A DNA stretch of 64,000 bases, from contig NZ_AUBG01000001.1 of the NCBI RefSeq assembly GCF_000429125.1, forward strand, positions 186,001 through 250,000, read 5' to 3'. Below are positions 24,344 through 33,759 of the stretch, piece after piece. The translations under genes and the position numbers were made by a program. The notes beneath the pieces were generated by a model. It made no database searches. It was given only the letters and a program-made list of their open reading frames with translations, and was not told the origin of the DNA. This stretch comes from Aequorivita capsosiphonis DSM 23843 (GTDB lineage Bacteria > Bacteroidota > Bacteroidia > Flavobacteriales > Flavobacteriaceae). The first letter of the stretch is position 1. Every line of letters starts with the position of its first letter.

Positions 24344-26704
24344 TCATTCCGTTCTTAAACTCTGAATAGGATTCGCCACCGCCGCTTTAACAGCTTGAAA
24401 ACTTACTGTAATCACCGCAATGCAAATAGCTAATATTCCAGCAATTGCGAATACCATCCAGTTTATTTCAATTCTATATGCATAGCCCTGAAGCCAGCTG
24501 TTCATAACATACCAAGCAATAGGAATTGAAATTACTATGGCAAGTAGCACCAACTTTATGTAATCTTTTGAAAGCAGTTTCATAATCCCCAAAACACTGG
24601 AGCCTAATACTTTTCTTACTCCAATTTCTTTTCGACGTTGTTCTGCCATATAAGCTGAGAGTCCGAATAGACCTAAGCAAGAAATGATGATTGCCAACAC
24701 GGCGAATATTTGGGATAAATCTTCAACCAGTTGTTCGTTTTTAAAGCTTTCATTAAATGCTTCATCTACAAATCTGTATGTAAATGGAAAACCTGCATTT
24801 TCCTTTTTAAACACGGCTTCAATTGCTGTAAGTTTTTCACTTATGCTTCCGCCAGCCGTTGGTTTTAGGTACATATAATCTGCACCTTCAGCTTGATGAA
24901 AAAACATAACAGGATCGCTACTGCCATACATATCGCCGTATAAATAATTATTTACAACACCGCTAATTGTGTAAACTGACTCATTCCAGCTAATCTTTTT
25001 GCCTATAACATTATCGGTATTCATTAGTTTGGCAAAAGATTCCGAAACTAAAACTTTGGTACTATCGGCGGCCTGCGAACTGCTAAAACCAATTCCCTCT
25101 TTAATTTTCATTCCAGTGGTTTCGAAAAAATTGGGAGTGGTGGTTCTATAGGAAATTAAAATATCTTGATCTTCAGGTTTTCCTTGCCATTGCACGCCCG
25201 AAGTATTATTGCCAGCAGATAAAATATGTGAATTATAAAGCCCAGCATTTTCAATCAATCCCTCCGACTTTAATTCATTTTCTATAGCATTGAAATTCTG
25301 AATAATTGTTCCATTTGCTGCCGGTATTTCTATCAAATTTTCTTTGTTCAACCCTAAGCTTCTATTTTTTACATGTTGAACTTGTTGGTAAACGAGTATG
25401 GTACAAATTATAAATACTATTGAAACTGAAAATTGCATAACCACTAAACTTTTTCTAGTAAAAGAAGCGTTACCGGTTTGTTTTCTAGATCCTTTTAAAA
25501 CTTCAATGGGTTTGAATGAAGAAAGGTAGAAAGCTGGATAAACACCTGACAGTAAACCACATATTAACGTTATTGCGAATATTGGAAGTATATGAATAGG
25601 GTTGGTAAGCCCAAGACTTAAGTCCTTTCCTATTAAAGCATTAAACTGTGGAATTAATATAATTAGAAAGATAATACTTAGAATTCCGCTAAAGAAAGCG
25701 GTTAATACAGCTTCAGTCATAAATTGAAAAATAAGCTGTTTTTTACCTGAGCCTAAGGCTTTGCGCATACCTACTTCGCTAGCGCGTTTTTCACTTCGTG
25801 CGGTTGCAAGGTTCATAAAATTAATACAGGCAATCAGTAAAATTATAAGGGCGATAAAGCTAAATAACCTTACATAATCTATACGGCCACCAACTATTTC
25901 GCCATTTTCAAAAGTGCTTCTTAGATGCCAATCCTTGGCAGAAAATAAAATGGCTTCTGTATCCTTATCACCAGTTTTGGCTGGAAGTACTGCTTTTACC
26001 TTTTCGTTTACTTTTTCAACATCTGCACCAGCTTTTAATTTTACAAAAGTGTCTGTGAAATTTGAGCCGTAGCCTTTGGTCCATTCTTTTCCATCCGTAA
26101 AATTTTTAAATGGTATGAGCCAAGAAAATTGAAAGCTGGTATTTTTCGGAAAATCTTTTATAACACCAGTTACAACATAACTTTCACTTTTATCAAGTTG
26201 AATATTTTTACCAATCGCCTCATTGCTATTATTAAATAAAATTGAAGCCGTTTTTTCAGTAATAACAATCGATTTTTGATTTTTGAAAGCCTCTGTTTTA
26301 GTACCAGAAATAAATTGAAGACTAAAAATATCAAAGAGATCTTTATCTGCATAACTACCGCTACTGCTCACAGAATTTTCACCCACACTAAGCAATAAAT
26401 TTAAATCGCGCTTTCTGGCCGATTTTCTGATTTCGGGTATTTCGGTTTTTAAAACTTCTGCCAAAGGTCCTGGCGTAGCTTGAAAAAAAGTTCGAATATC
26501 TCCATCATATTCTTGATTGGTTGGGACAGCAAAAACCAGTTCTTTATCGGGAATAGATTGGTCAAAATTCACTTCATCTTCAATCCACAGAAGTATTAGG
26601 CTTGCGCACGTAATACCGATTGCCAGACCAAAGACATTGATAAAAGTATAGCCTTTATACTTTAAAAGATTTCTAAACGCTATTTTGAAATAATTCCTTA
26701 TCAT
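24344..26704 (-). CDS. MacB/FtsX-type ABC permease, paralogue 1
   Basis: A 786-residue permease, the first of the five in transcription order and nearest the ATPase gene. It has an N-terminal helix (YTFINVFGLAIGITCASLIL), a periplasmic core, the first FtsX domain (FIALIILLIACINFMNLATA, RASEVGMRKALGSGKKQL), a middle helix (LVVMQFSVSIVFIICTILVY), a second core, and the final FtsX domain (RRKEIGVRKVLGSSVLGI) ending NPIQSLRTE. The spacing to the ATPase gene is 54 bases, consistent with one transcript. It is the most likely direct partner of that ATPase. Confidence 0.9.
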   Translation of the reverse strand: MIRNYFKIAFRNLLKYKGYTFINVFGLAIGITCASLILLWIEDEVNFDQSIPDKELVFAVPTNQEYDGDIRTFFQATPGPLAEVLKTEIPEIRKSARKRDLNLLLSVGENSVSSSGSYADKDLFDIFSLQFISGTKTEAFKNQKSIVITEKTASILFNNSNEAIGKNIQLDKSESYVVTGVIKDFPKNTSFQFSWLIPFKNFTDGKEWTKGYGSNFTDTFVKLKAGADVEKVNEKVKAVLPAKTGDKDTEAILFSAKDWHLRSTFENGEIVGGRIDYVRLFSFIALIILLIACINFMNLATARSEKRASEVGMRKALGSGKKQLIFQFMTEAVLTAFFSGILSIIFLIILIPQFNALIGKDLSLGLTNPIHILPIFAITLICGLLSGVYPAFYLSSFKPIEVLKGSRKQTGNASFTRKSLVVMQFSVSIVFIICTILVYQQVQHVKNRSLGLNKENLIEIPAANGTIIQNFNAIENELKSEGLIENAGLYNSHILSAGNNTSGVQWQGKPEDQDILISYRTTTPNFFETTGMKIKEGIGFSSSQAADSTKVLVSESFAKLMNTDNVIGKKISWNESVYTISGVVNNYLYGDMYGSSDPVMFFHQAEGADYMYLKPTAGGSISEKLTAIEAVFKKENAGFPFTYRFVDEAFNESFKNEQLVEDLSQIFAVLAIIISCLGLFGLSAYMAEQRRKEIGVRKVLGSSVLGIMKLLSKDYIKLVLLAIVISIPIAWYVMNSWLQGYAYRIEINWMVFAIAGILAICIAVITVSFQAVKAAVANPIQSLRTE

Positions 26705-26758
26705 TTTGAGATCATTAATTGTTAAACCTATTTTCTACAAACTACCATCTGCGGACCA

Positions 26759-27451
26759 CTAGACACTTTTAAACTCCGCCAACACATTCTCCGTTACCTT
26801 CTGCCCATCCAGCATTCTAATAATGCGGTGACTGTATTTTGCATCGTGTTCGCTGTGTGTAACCATAATTATTGTAGTTCCCGCTTCATTTAGTTCCGTC
26901 AATAAATCCATAACCTCGTTTCCATTGCTGCTGTCCAAGTTTCCAGTAGGCTCATCCGCAAGAATAAGTTTTGGGTTGTTTACGACTGCTCGAGCTACCG
27001 CCACACGTTGCTGTTGTCCACCAGATAATTGTTGTGGAAAGTGTTTTCTACGGTGCATAATTTGCATTTTTTCGAGGACGGCATCTACCCTAACCTTACG
27101 CTCCGCAGGTTTTACACCTGTATATATTAAGGGAAGTTCTACGTTTTCGAAAACGGTCAGTTCATCGATTAGATTAAAACTTTGAAATACAAACCCAATG
27201 TTATGCTTTCGCAGATCGGCACGTTTACGTTCGTTAAAGCCAGCTACTTCTATTCCGTTGAACACAAAACTGCCGCCATCTGGATCGTCCAGTAATCCAA
27301 GGATATTCAACAAAGTGGATTTCCCACACCCCGAAGGCCCCATAACCGCCACAAATTCGCCTTCCTTTACCTTAAAAGATAATTTGTTTAAGGCAATGGT
27401 TCGCACCTCTTCGGTAGCGTAATATTTTTCTAGATCGGTGATTGTTATCAT
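26759..27451 (-). CDS. LolD/MacB-type ABC ATPase
   Basis: A 230-residue ATP-binding subunit. Walker A is GPSGCGKST (residues 39-47), the Q-loop is in GFVFQSFNLIDELTV, the signature is LSGGQQQRVAVARAV, Walker B is LILADEPTG with a normal GNLDS D-loop, and the H-loop is in MVTHSEHD. All motifs are canonical, unlike the ATPase at 12051-12719. It drives MacB/FtsX-type permeases in export or lipoprotein handling. It lies between the adaptor gene and the permease array in the same orientation, so the operon order is adaptor, ATPase, five permeases, GIN protein. Confidence 0.93.
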   Translation of the reverse strand: MITITDLEKYYATEEVRTIALNKLSFKVKEGEFVAVMGPSGCGKSTLLNILGLLDDPDGGSFVFNGIEVAGFNERKRADLRKHNIGFVFQSFNLIDELTVFENVELPLIYTGVKPAERKVRVDAVLEKMQIMHRRKHFPQQLSGGQQQRVAVARAVVNNPKLILADEPTGNLDSSNGNEVMDLLTELNEAGTTIIMVTHSEHDAKYSHRIIRMLDGQKVTENVLAEFKSV

Positions 27452-27660
27452 TTTATATTTTTTATTGTTTATTGCTATTATCTATTGTTATTATAATTAT
27501 AGATTTATTTTGGTAAATGAATTTTCGCGATGTAATCTAAAGCGTTTAAATATTCATAATCCTTCTTCATTTAGACCTACAAGGACATTGCTTCTCAATT
27601 TTATACTGCTTGGTTCTTGCCTAGTTTATAAATGGCCGGTGTATTTAGAAAACCACCCCT

Positions 27661-27704
27661 GCTGCACCTGCGGTGCAGCGTCCCCTCCTTGAAAAAAGGA
27701 GGGG
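27661..27704. repeat. Two GC-rich hairpins between adaptor and ATPase genes
   Basis: A stem GCTGCACC/GGTGCAGC (27661-27679, loop TGC) is followed by a stem CCCCTCCTT/AAGGAGGGG (27682-27704, loop GAAAA). They lie directly after the adaptor stop codon on the minus strand. Neither has a T tract in that direction, so they look more like REP-type mRNA stabilisers or partial attenuators than full terminators. The rest of the 258-base spacer shows nothing else I can support. Confidence 0.55.
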
Positions 27705-27709
27705 AGCTT

Positions 27710-28963
27710 TTAATCCTTCAAAACTAATTCCTCCACATCTCCATAGTTATCATAACTGCTGGTAATTACTTTATCGCCCGGTTCGAGTCCTCCTAAAACT
27801 TCATAGTTCTCAGTGTTTTGGCTGCCCAAGATTATTTCGGTTTTATAGGCGGCGTTGCCATCTTCACTTACTTTAAAAATCCAATTACCTCCTGTTTGTT
27901 GGAAAAACCCTCCCTTTGGAATCATTATCGCCTGTTTTTCATCGCTTAACGCCAAACGAATTTGTAATGTTTGTCCACGGCGGATTCCTTCTGGTACCTC
28001 TTCTTCAAATTGCATATCAACTTGAAATCTTCCGTTTGTAACTTGTGTATAAACCTTTTTAATAGTTAGTTTATAAGTCTTAGCATCAAAACTGAAACTT
28101 CCAGTTTGCCCATTATAAATTCTGGAAATGTAATGTTCATCAATATCAGCACGAACCTTAAACCCACTGAGAACATCAATTTGTCCTAATCGCTCGCCTT
28201 TGTTTTTTGATTGGCCAATTTCGGCATCCAGTGATGTTAGCTGCCCGTCAACTGGTGCTTTCACCACAAGATCTGCCACTTTTCTGCGCATTAGCTCCAA
28301 AGCGTTTTGCGTTCGGGCATAACTGCTTTGCACTTGTCCTTTTTCCTGTTTTACGGCTATAGAATCCTGATTTAAGATTTGTTTTGAAAGCTTCATCCGC
28401 TCCTTTTGATAATCGTACTCATTTTCGGCCTTAACAAACTCCTGACGGGCAATAACGTCTTTATCAAATAGTTGCTTGTTAAGCTCATAAACTCGCCTAG
28501 CTTCAATTAAACCACTTTCCACATCGGTGTATTGATTGAGTTTGTTGATCGTGTTTTGACGGGCAGCATTCTGTGAAATCTGCATCTGCGTCAACAAATT
28601 ATATACTTGAGTTTCTTGGTTTACCAAACTCAATTCAAGATCGGTATTCGAAAGTCTTAAAATTGGATCTCCCGCTTTTAGAACAGCGCCATCTTCCACA
28701 AATTTTTCCTCTACACGCCCGCCTTCAAGCGCATCCAAATAAATAGTTGTAATGGGAAGTACGATCCCGTTTACGGGAATATTCTCCTGAAACACTCCTT
28801 TTTCAACAGTATTTATGCTGATGCGTTCCTTTTCCACATTCAGTTTAGAACCGCCAAAGGAAGAAATTACAACAAATATAATTAGAGCTACTAACAGAAC
28901 TATTCCGGCTAAAAGTAGGATTCTTTTGGTAGTAAATCGTTTTTTTTCTAAAGGGATATCCAT
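27710..28963 (-). CDS. HlyD/MacA-type periplasmic adaptor protein
   Basis: A 417-residue membrane-fusion protein. It has one N-terminal helix (about 14-34), a first half lipoyl segment (GGRVEEKFVEDGAVLKAGDPI), and a long coiled-coil hairpin at about 115-220 (rich in Gln/Asn, e.g. QMQISQNAARQNTINKL and YQKERMKLSKQIL). Then come the returning lipoyl half (VVKAPVDGQLTSLDAEIGQ) and beta-barrel/proximal domains to the end. Such adaptors link an inner-membrane ABC pump to an outer-membrane channel. It is the first gene of the ABC operon, divergent from the NtrC-like regulator. No TolC-like gene is in the window. Confidence 0.9.
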   Translation of the reverse strand: MDIPLEKKRFTTKRILLLAGIVLLVALIIFVVISSFGGSKLNVEKERISINTVEKGVFQENIPVNGIVLPITTIYLDALEGGRVEEKFVEDGAVLKAGDPILRLSNTDLELSLVNQETQVYNLLTQMQISQNAARQNTINKLNQYTDVESGLIEARRVYELNKQLFDKDVIARQEFVKAENEYDYQKERMKLSKQILNQDSIAVKQEKGQVQSSYARTQNALELMRRKVADLVVKAPVDGQLTSLDAEIGQSKNKGERLGQIDVLSGFKVRADIDEHYISRIYNGQTGSFSFDAKTYKLTIKKVYTQVTNGRFQVDMQFEEEVPEGIRRGQTLQIRLALSDEKQAIMIPKGGFFQQTGGNWIFKVSEDGNAAYKTEIILGSQNTENYEVLGGLEPGDKVITSSYDNYGDVEELVLKD

Positions 28964-28992
28964 AAGTATCTTTTGTTTTCATAAATTATCGT

Positions 28993-29007
28993 GTCAATAT
29001 GATGCCA
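28993..29007 (-). promoter_or_regulatory. Weak sigma-54-like promoter upstream of adaptor gene
   Basis: Minus-strand TGGCATCATATTGAC resembles the sigma-54 pattern TGGCAC-N5-TTGC in its -24 half, but the -12 half is poor (TGAC at the expected spot). It lies 30 bases before the adaptor start and opposite a regulator with a sigma-54 interaction domain, which is why it is noted. No better match was seen in the intergenic region. Confidence 0.25.
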
Positions 29008-29169
29008 AAACATTAAAAAACTAACTATCAACTACTTAACATATTTCGCGTCGAAAAATGTGTCCGCTTTTAATACACTTCCTGTTCGCTGCCGATACAC
29101 TTTTCTTATTTCTGAATTAAGGATTCGGAATTAAGAATTAACAGCACAGAATTTGGTAATATTGTAACC

Positions 29170-30513
29170 ATGCTTCTCCACAACGCCAACATATTGGTTA
29201 TAGACGACGATGAGGATGTGCTCGTTGCACTTCGGCTTTTACTTAAATCTAAAGTAAAGGAGGTTATCGTCAATAAAAACCCCAATACCATCCAAAGCTT
29301 AATGCAGGCCTACAACTTTGATGTGGTTATTCTTGATATGAATTTCAACGGCCTCGTAAATACAGGAAACGAAGGGATTTTTTGGCTGAATAAAATTAAA
29401 AAGCAAAACCCAAATGTGGATGTTATTTTGATAACCGCTTATGGCGATATTGATTTGGCAATACGTTCCCTAAAAGAAGGCGCTTCCGATTTTATAGTAA
29501 AGCCTTGGCAGAACGAAAAAATATTGGGAACGGTAAAGGAACTGCTCGAAAAAAAGAAAAAGCAGCAGCCATTAAAACTAAATCTGGATTCTGAGACCAA
29601 GATTATAGGTGAAAGTGAACCGATGCAAGATGTGTTTGTAAAGCTTAAAAAAGTTGCGCCCACCGATGCCAACATTCTTATTTTAGGCGAAAATGGAACT
29701 GGAAAGGATTTGATTGCAAAAGCAATTCACGATAATTCCCTTCGGAAAAATATGCCGTTTGTAAAAGTGGATGTAGGCGCTTTAACTGAAACACTCTTTG
29801 AAAGTGAACTCTTCGGATATAAAAAAGGCGCTTTTACTGATGCCCGCGAAGACCGAAAAGGCCGTTTTGAAACTGCCAATGGCGGCACCTTGTTTTTGGA
29901 TGAAATAGGAAATATTACTTTAAGGCAACAAGCACGTTTGTTAACGATTCTTCAAAATAGACAGGTTACACCATTAGGTTCCAACCAATCGATACCTATT
30001 GATATCCGGTTGATTTGTGCTACCAATGTTCCAATAAGCGAGCTGGCGGATGAGGAACGTTTTAGAAAAGACCTTATTTACCGCATCAACACTGTGGATA
30101 TTACCATTCCACCATTACGCGATCGTGGATCTGATATTACACTTCTGGCAAACTATTTTATGGACTTTTATGCTGAAAAATATGGAAAAGGAGCTTTCAC
30201 ATTAACTTCAGATTTTATAAATAAGCTGAAGAAACATCACTTTAGCGGAAACGTACGCGAGTTGCAATACGCTTTGGAACGCGCGATTATTATGGCGGAA
30301 CAGCAGCACCTTGAAGCAACCGATTTGACTTTTTCGGCCATTGAGCAACCACATGCGCCAATTACCCAAAAGGAAACCAATCTGGATGCTATTGAACGGA
30401 ACACCATTTTGAGCGTGATTGAAAAAAATGACGGCAACATATCAAAATCGGCAAAAGAGTTGGGTATAACACGTGCGGCCCTTTACCGCCGACTTAATAA
30501 ATATGACTTATAA
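29170..30513 (+). CDS. NtrC-family sigma-54 response regulator
   Basis: A 447-residue regulator. The receiver domain (about 8-125) has acidic residues in VIDDDED and phospho-acceptor Asp56 (VILDMNF), plus Lys111 in IVKPW. The AAA+ domain has Walker A GENGTGKD at 173-180, FLDEIGN as Walker B, and the sigma-54 contact loop GAFTDA (220-225) instead of GAFTGA. A Fis-type helix-turn-helix ends the protein (GNISKSAKELGITRAALYRR). It opens promoters with RpoN after phosphorylation. The kinase gene follows with an 11-base overlap. It is divergent from the ABC export operon, the probable target. Confidence 0.92.
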   Translation: MLLHNANILVIDDDEDVLVALRLLLKSKVKEVIVNKNPNTIQSLMQAYNFDVVILDMNFNGLVNTGNEGIFWLNKIKKQNPNVDVILITAYGDIDLAIRSLKEGASDFIVKPWQNEKILGTVKELLEKKKKQQPLKLNLDSETKIIGESEPMQDVFVKLKKVAPTDANILILGENGTGKDLIAKAIHDNSLRKNMPFVKVDVGALTETLFESELFGYKKGAFTDAREDRKGRFETANGGTLFLDEIGNITLRQQARLLTILQNRQVTPLGSNQSIPIDIRLICATNVPISELADEERFRKDLIYRINTVDITIPPLRDRGSDITLLANYFMDFYAEKYGKGAFTLTSDFINKLKKHHFSGNVRELQYALERAIIMAEQQHLEATDLTFSAIEQPHAPITQKETNLDAIERNTILSVIEKNDGNISKSAKELGITRAALYRRLNKYDL

Positions 30514-31846
30514 AAGTTACTTCTTCTCTCTTACACTTCGGGTTTTAGGCTTGCTTATTTCCTTGATAGTGCTGGCTTTTGGTATAGCCTTACCCAATAC
30601 GTATGCGCTTATAGGTGGTTCTATTTTTTCTCTGATTGCAATTTATAATCTATATCGCTTTGTATTAAAACGTTTTGTGGAAATGGACGATTTCTTCGAA
30701 TCTGTAAAATATCGCGATTTTTCAAGATGGTTTGTCGAGAATAAAGGACCACAGGACGTTCGGGAACTTCACAAAGGTTTCAACTTGGTGAACAAAACCA
30801 TCAAAGCTATAGACAGCGAACGACAGGCGCAATTTGTGTACCTCCAAAAAATCCTTGAAATGGTCAATATTGGTATCATCGCTTATAATGTGGAAAGTGG
30901 CGATGTACTCTGGGCAAACGATTCCCTTTTAAAAACCCTTGATTTTCCTTCGTTTAAAAATATAAGTTTTGTTGAAAAAAGAAGACCGAAAATCTATGAT
31001 GAATTGTTTGAAACCTATCATTCCAATACCGCATCCGTTACTTTGGAAATGCGGCAGGAAACACTAAAAGTACTGATTTCCGATACGGTTTTTGAAATGG
31101 AGGAACATTCCTTCAAGCTTATCGTACTTCAGAATATTGAAGAAACCTTAAACCGAAATGAAAGCGAAGCCTGGAAAAAGTTGTTGAGTGTAATGACCCA
31201 CGAAATAATGAACAGCATCGCCCCTATTACTTCCTTGGCGGAAACCCTTCAAACCGATATTCAGAAATCATTGGACAATCCCGCTACTGAAAAGTTGGAA
31301 TTGGAAGATATGAACGCCGGCTTAAACAGCATAAAAAAGCGAAGCCAAGGCTTGATGAAGTTTGCTAAAACCTACCGAAGTCTAAATAAAGTTACCCACG
31401 TTAATAAGACGACAATTAAAGCGTCTGATCTTTTTGAAAACATCAGCGAGCTAATGAAACCTTCATTGGAAAACAAGAATGTTGAACTCATTTTTGATTT
31501 AAAGGATCCAAACTTGTTATTGGAAATTGATTCCTACCTCATCGAACAAGTGCTTATTAATTTGATACTGAATGCGCTTGATGCTACCGAACAAGTTGCT
31601 AATCCAAAAGTCATTGTTTCTGCGAATATTGGTCATAACGGAAAAGCTCAACTAAGAGTAAAAGACAATGGCACGGGCATTGCAGAGGAAATAATAGACA
31701 GTATTTTTGTACCTTTTTTCAGCACCAAAAAAACCGGAAGTGGGATTGGATTAAGTCTTTGTAAACAGATTATGTTGCTCCACGGTGGAAAAATTCAGAT
31801 TCAGAGTAATAAAGATTCTGGAGCTATGGTCAGTCTAATTTTTTAA
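30503..31846 (+). CDS. Membrane sensor histidine kinase
   Basis: A 447-residue kinase, counted from the ATG at 30503 that overlaps the regulator stop. Two membrane helices lie in residues 8-55. A PAS-like region (about 110-215, MVNIGIIAYNVESGDVLWAN) precedes the catalytic part. The H-box is MTHEIMNSIAPI with His233; the N-box is LINLILNALDATEQ; the G-boxes are VKDNGTGIAEE and TKKTGSGIGLSLC. There is almost no periplasmic loop, so the signal is likely sensed in the membrane or cytoplasm, as in BceS-like systems tied to ABC exporters. An upstream GTG at 30473 is possible but would put ten extra residues inside the regulator gene. Confidence 0.9.
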   Translation: MTYKSYFFSLTLRVLGLLISLIVLAFGIALPNTYALIGGSIFSLIAIYNLYRFVLKRFVEMDDFFESVKYRDFSRWFVENKGPQDVRELHKGFNLVNKTIKAIDSERQAQFVYLQKILEMVNIGIIAYNVESGDVLWANDSLLKTLDFPSFKNISFVEKRRPKIYDELFETYHSNTASVTLEMRQETLKVLISDTVFEMEEHSFKLIVLQNIEETLNRNESEAWKKLLSVMTHEIMNSIAPITSLAETLQTDIQKSLDNPATEKLELEDMNAGLNSIKKRSQGLMKFAKTYRSLNKVTHVNKTTIKASDLFENISELMKPSLENKNVELIFDLKDPNLLLEIDSYLIEQVLINLILNALDATEQVANPKVIVSANIGHNGKAQLRVKDNGTGIAEEIIDSIFVPFFSTKKTGSGIGLSLCKQIMLLHGGKIQIQSNKDSGAMVSLIF

Positions 31847-31951
31847 ATGTTTTTATGTTTGAAATACTGCTGTGGGTTTGATTCTCTTCTTATAAAGAGT
31901 AGATAGGTATATTGCGTTCTATGGAATTACAACTTATATATTAAACTGTCA

Positions 31952-32629
31952 ATGAAGAAGAACGAAATTGGAACTCGAAGAATAAAGAAACCTTGGCCAA
32001 CCAAGGATGTCATGGAACAGGTTTATAAAATGAAGCTTTGGGGTGATTACAACTCCGATTTTTATTCAGGGGTAGGATCACATCATCCCGAAATAGTAAA
32101 TCCTTATATAGAAGTCGTAACTTCTTTTTTAACTTCCTTTGAAAGTTCGCTTACAGTATGCGATTTAGGTTGTGGAGATTTTAATGTAGGAAAAAAACTA
32201 GTAAAATATACTGAGAAGTATATAGCTGTAGATATAGTAGCGGAACTTATAGAACACAATAAAGAAAGGTTTAAAAAAGAAAACCTAGAATTTCATTGTT
32301 TGAATCTTGCCGTTGATGATTTGCCTTCTGGGGATTGGGCTTTATTGAGACAAGTACTTCAACATGTATCGAACGCTGAAGTGCAAAATATACTGGGTAA
32401 GTTAGTCAATTATAAATATGTCATTTTAACGGAACATCTACCCACAGGAGATTTCACACCCAATAAAGATATTATTTCAGGACAAGGAATTAGATTAAAA
32501 AAACACAGCGGTATAGACTTGTTTGCGCCACCGTTTAATTTGAAGGTGAAAGAGGAAAAAGAATTATTGGCTATAACTCTGAATAAGTTTGAAGGAGTTA
32601 TAATAACTAGACTTTACACACTGTTTTAG
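31952..32629 (+). CDS. Class I SAM-dependent methyltransferase
   Basis: A 225-residue protein with a Rossmann-type methyltransferase core. Motif I is VCDLGCGDFNVGKKL near residues 69-83, followed by an acidic loop (YIAVDIVAELIEHN), DWALLRQVLQHVSNAE as motif IV/post-motif, and a closing strand region. The substrate is not indicated. It stands alone: 105 bases after the kinase gene on the same strand, and ending 2 bases before a convergent pseudouridine synthase gene. Confidence 0.75.
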   Translation: MKKNEIGTRRIKKPWPTKDVMEQVYKMKLWGDYNSDFYSGVGSHHPEIVNPYIEVVTSFLTSFESSLTVCDLGCGDFNVGKKLVKYTEKYIAVDIVAELIEHNKERFKKENLEFHCLNLAVDDLPSGDWALLRQVLQHVSNAEVQNILGKLVNYKYVILTEHLPTGDFTPNKDIISGQGIRLKKHSGIDLFAPPFNLKVKEEKELLAITLNKFEGVIITRLYTLF

Positions 32630-32630
32630 A

Positions 32631-33596
32631 TTATTCTATTTGAATAAATATCTTTTTAAAGCTTTTAGGAAGTTCATCTTTTATGTAAACTTCGTCCTGT
32701 GTAAAAGGATGATTAAACCTTAAAGAATAGGCGTGTAAATACAATCCTTTCCCGTTTAAAATTAGATTTTCAATTCCGTATTCTTTATCTCCTAATATCG
32801 GATTTCCAATATTTGAGAGATGTTTACGCAATTGATGTCTTCTTCCAGTTTCAGGTTCTAATTGTACTAAGTTGAGTTTGCCGAATCTTTCTGAAAGAAC
32901 GGATTCACATAGTGTATAAGTAGATTTAGAATCCTTGCCATCTATATCTGAAATAATTTCTCCTTGCGAGTTCATTTCACCAATAGTGATGGCGTAGTAG
33001 ATTTTCTTGATTTCCTTATTTTCAAACATTTTATTTAAAACACGAATACTACTACTCGTTTTCCCAACCAATAAAATACCAGTTGTGGCAAAATCTAATC
33101 GGTGAACAGGTTTTGGAGCTGTTGCATCTGGCAGATTACTTCTTTTTAGGTTTTGATCTAAGGCATTAGCAATGGTTTTAAAACTATTACCGCTTACCAT
33201 AATCCCAGCAGGTTTATGAATAACAGCTAAATATTCATCTTCAAATAAAACTTTAAGTGGAAAGATGAGTTTTTTCTTTGGGCTGACTTCTTCTAAAATA
33301 GATAAACGAATACATTCTCCTCCATTTATAAAAGTTGCCGAAGTAGCAATTTCACCATTGACAGTGACATACTGTTTCTTTAACGCTTTCTTTAATGCAG
33401 ATTTTGTTAAAGCTGCTTGAAAAATACCTACTCCATACTCTTGAAGCCGAATTGGGATCAGTAGTTTGGGAACAATATGGGTTTCGGTTAGTATGATGGT
33501 GTTTGTTTTATTTTGATATTTCGTCCATTCGCTTTCGGCTTGTTCTTTTTCTTTCTTTATCTCTTCGGAAAGTTTTTTATTTTCTGTAAAGTCCAA
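32631..33596 (-). CDS. RluA-family RNA pseudouridine synthase
   Basis: A 321-residue enzyme that isomerises uridines in rRNA or tRNA. A charged N-terminal helix precedes an S4-like region (about 75-110, ALKKALKKQYVTVNGEIATS). The catalytic core contains YLAVIHKPAGIMVSG, the RluA signature VHRLDFATTGILLVGK with the catalytic Asp in HRLD, IKKIYYAITIGEM, LEPETGRRHQLRKHL and GNPILGDKEYG. The exact RNA target (RluA, RluC or RluD site) cannot be told. It stands alone, in the same orientation as the RES/Xre pair further upstream. Confidence 0.9.
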   Translation of the reverse strand: MDFTENKKLSEEIKKEKEQAESEWTKYQNKTNTIILTETHIVPKLLIPIRLQEYGVGIFQAALTKSALKKALKKQYVTVNGEIATSATFINGGECIRLSILEEVSPKKKLIFPLKVLFEDEYLAVIHKPAGIMVSGNSFKTIANALDQNLKRSNLPDATAPKPVHRLDFATTGILLVGKTSSSIRVLNKMFENKEIKKIYYAITIGEMNSQGEIISDIDGKDSKSTYTLCESVLSERFGKLNLVQLEPETGRRHQLRKHLSNIGNPILGDKEYGIENLILNGKGLYLHAYSLRFNHPFTQDEVYIKDELPKSFKKIFIQIE

Positions 33597-33759
33597 TGAT
33601 AATTCATTCTCTTTATAAGATGTTTGACTTTTAGTCGGTGCTACTCGTATTCTATTTCCTAAAGCTTATCTAAGATTAGATTTAATTTATTGATAAACCC
33701 GCTCAATATTTAGCTTCTAAATATGCCTTAAAACACCTCATCCTATTGGTAGATTTGTC
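33597..33759. other. Spacer beyond small hydrophobic ORF A
   Basis: Part of a 315-base interval between the pseudouridine synthase and RES genes. The first roughly 120 bases hold nothing I can support. From about 33725 the DNA begins to resemble the stretch at about 34935-34970, so the duplicated segment described for ORFs A and B extends some 35 bases past the ORF stop codons. Confidence 0.35.

Noticed and set aside
28993-29007. A confident sigma-54 promoter for the adaptor gene
   Set aside because: Only the -24 half matches; the -12 element is poor, so it is listed at low confidence only.
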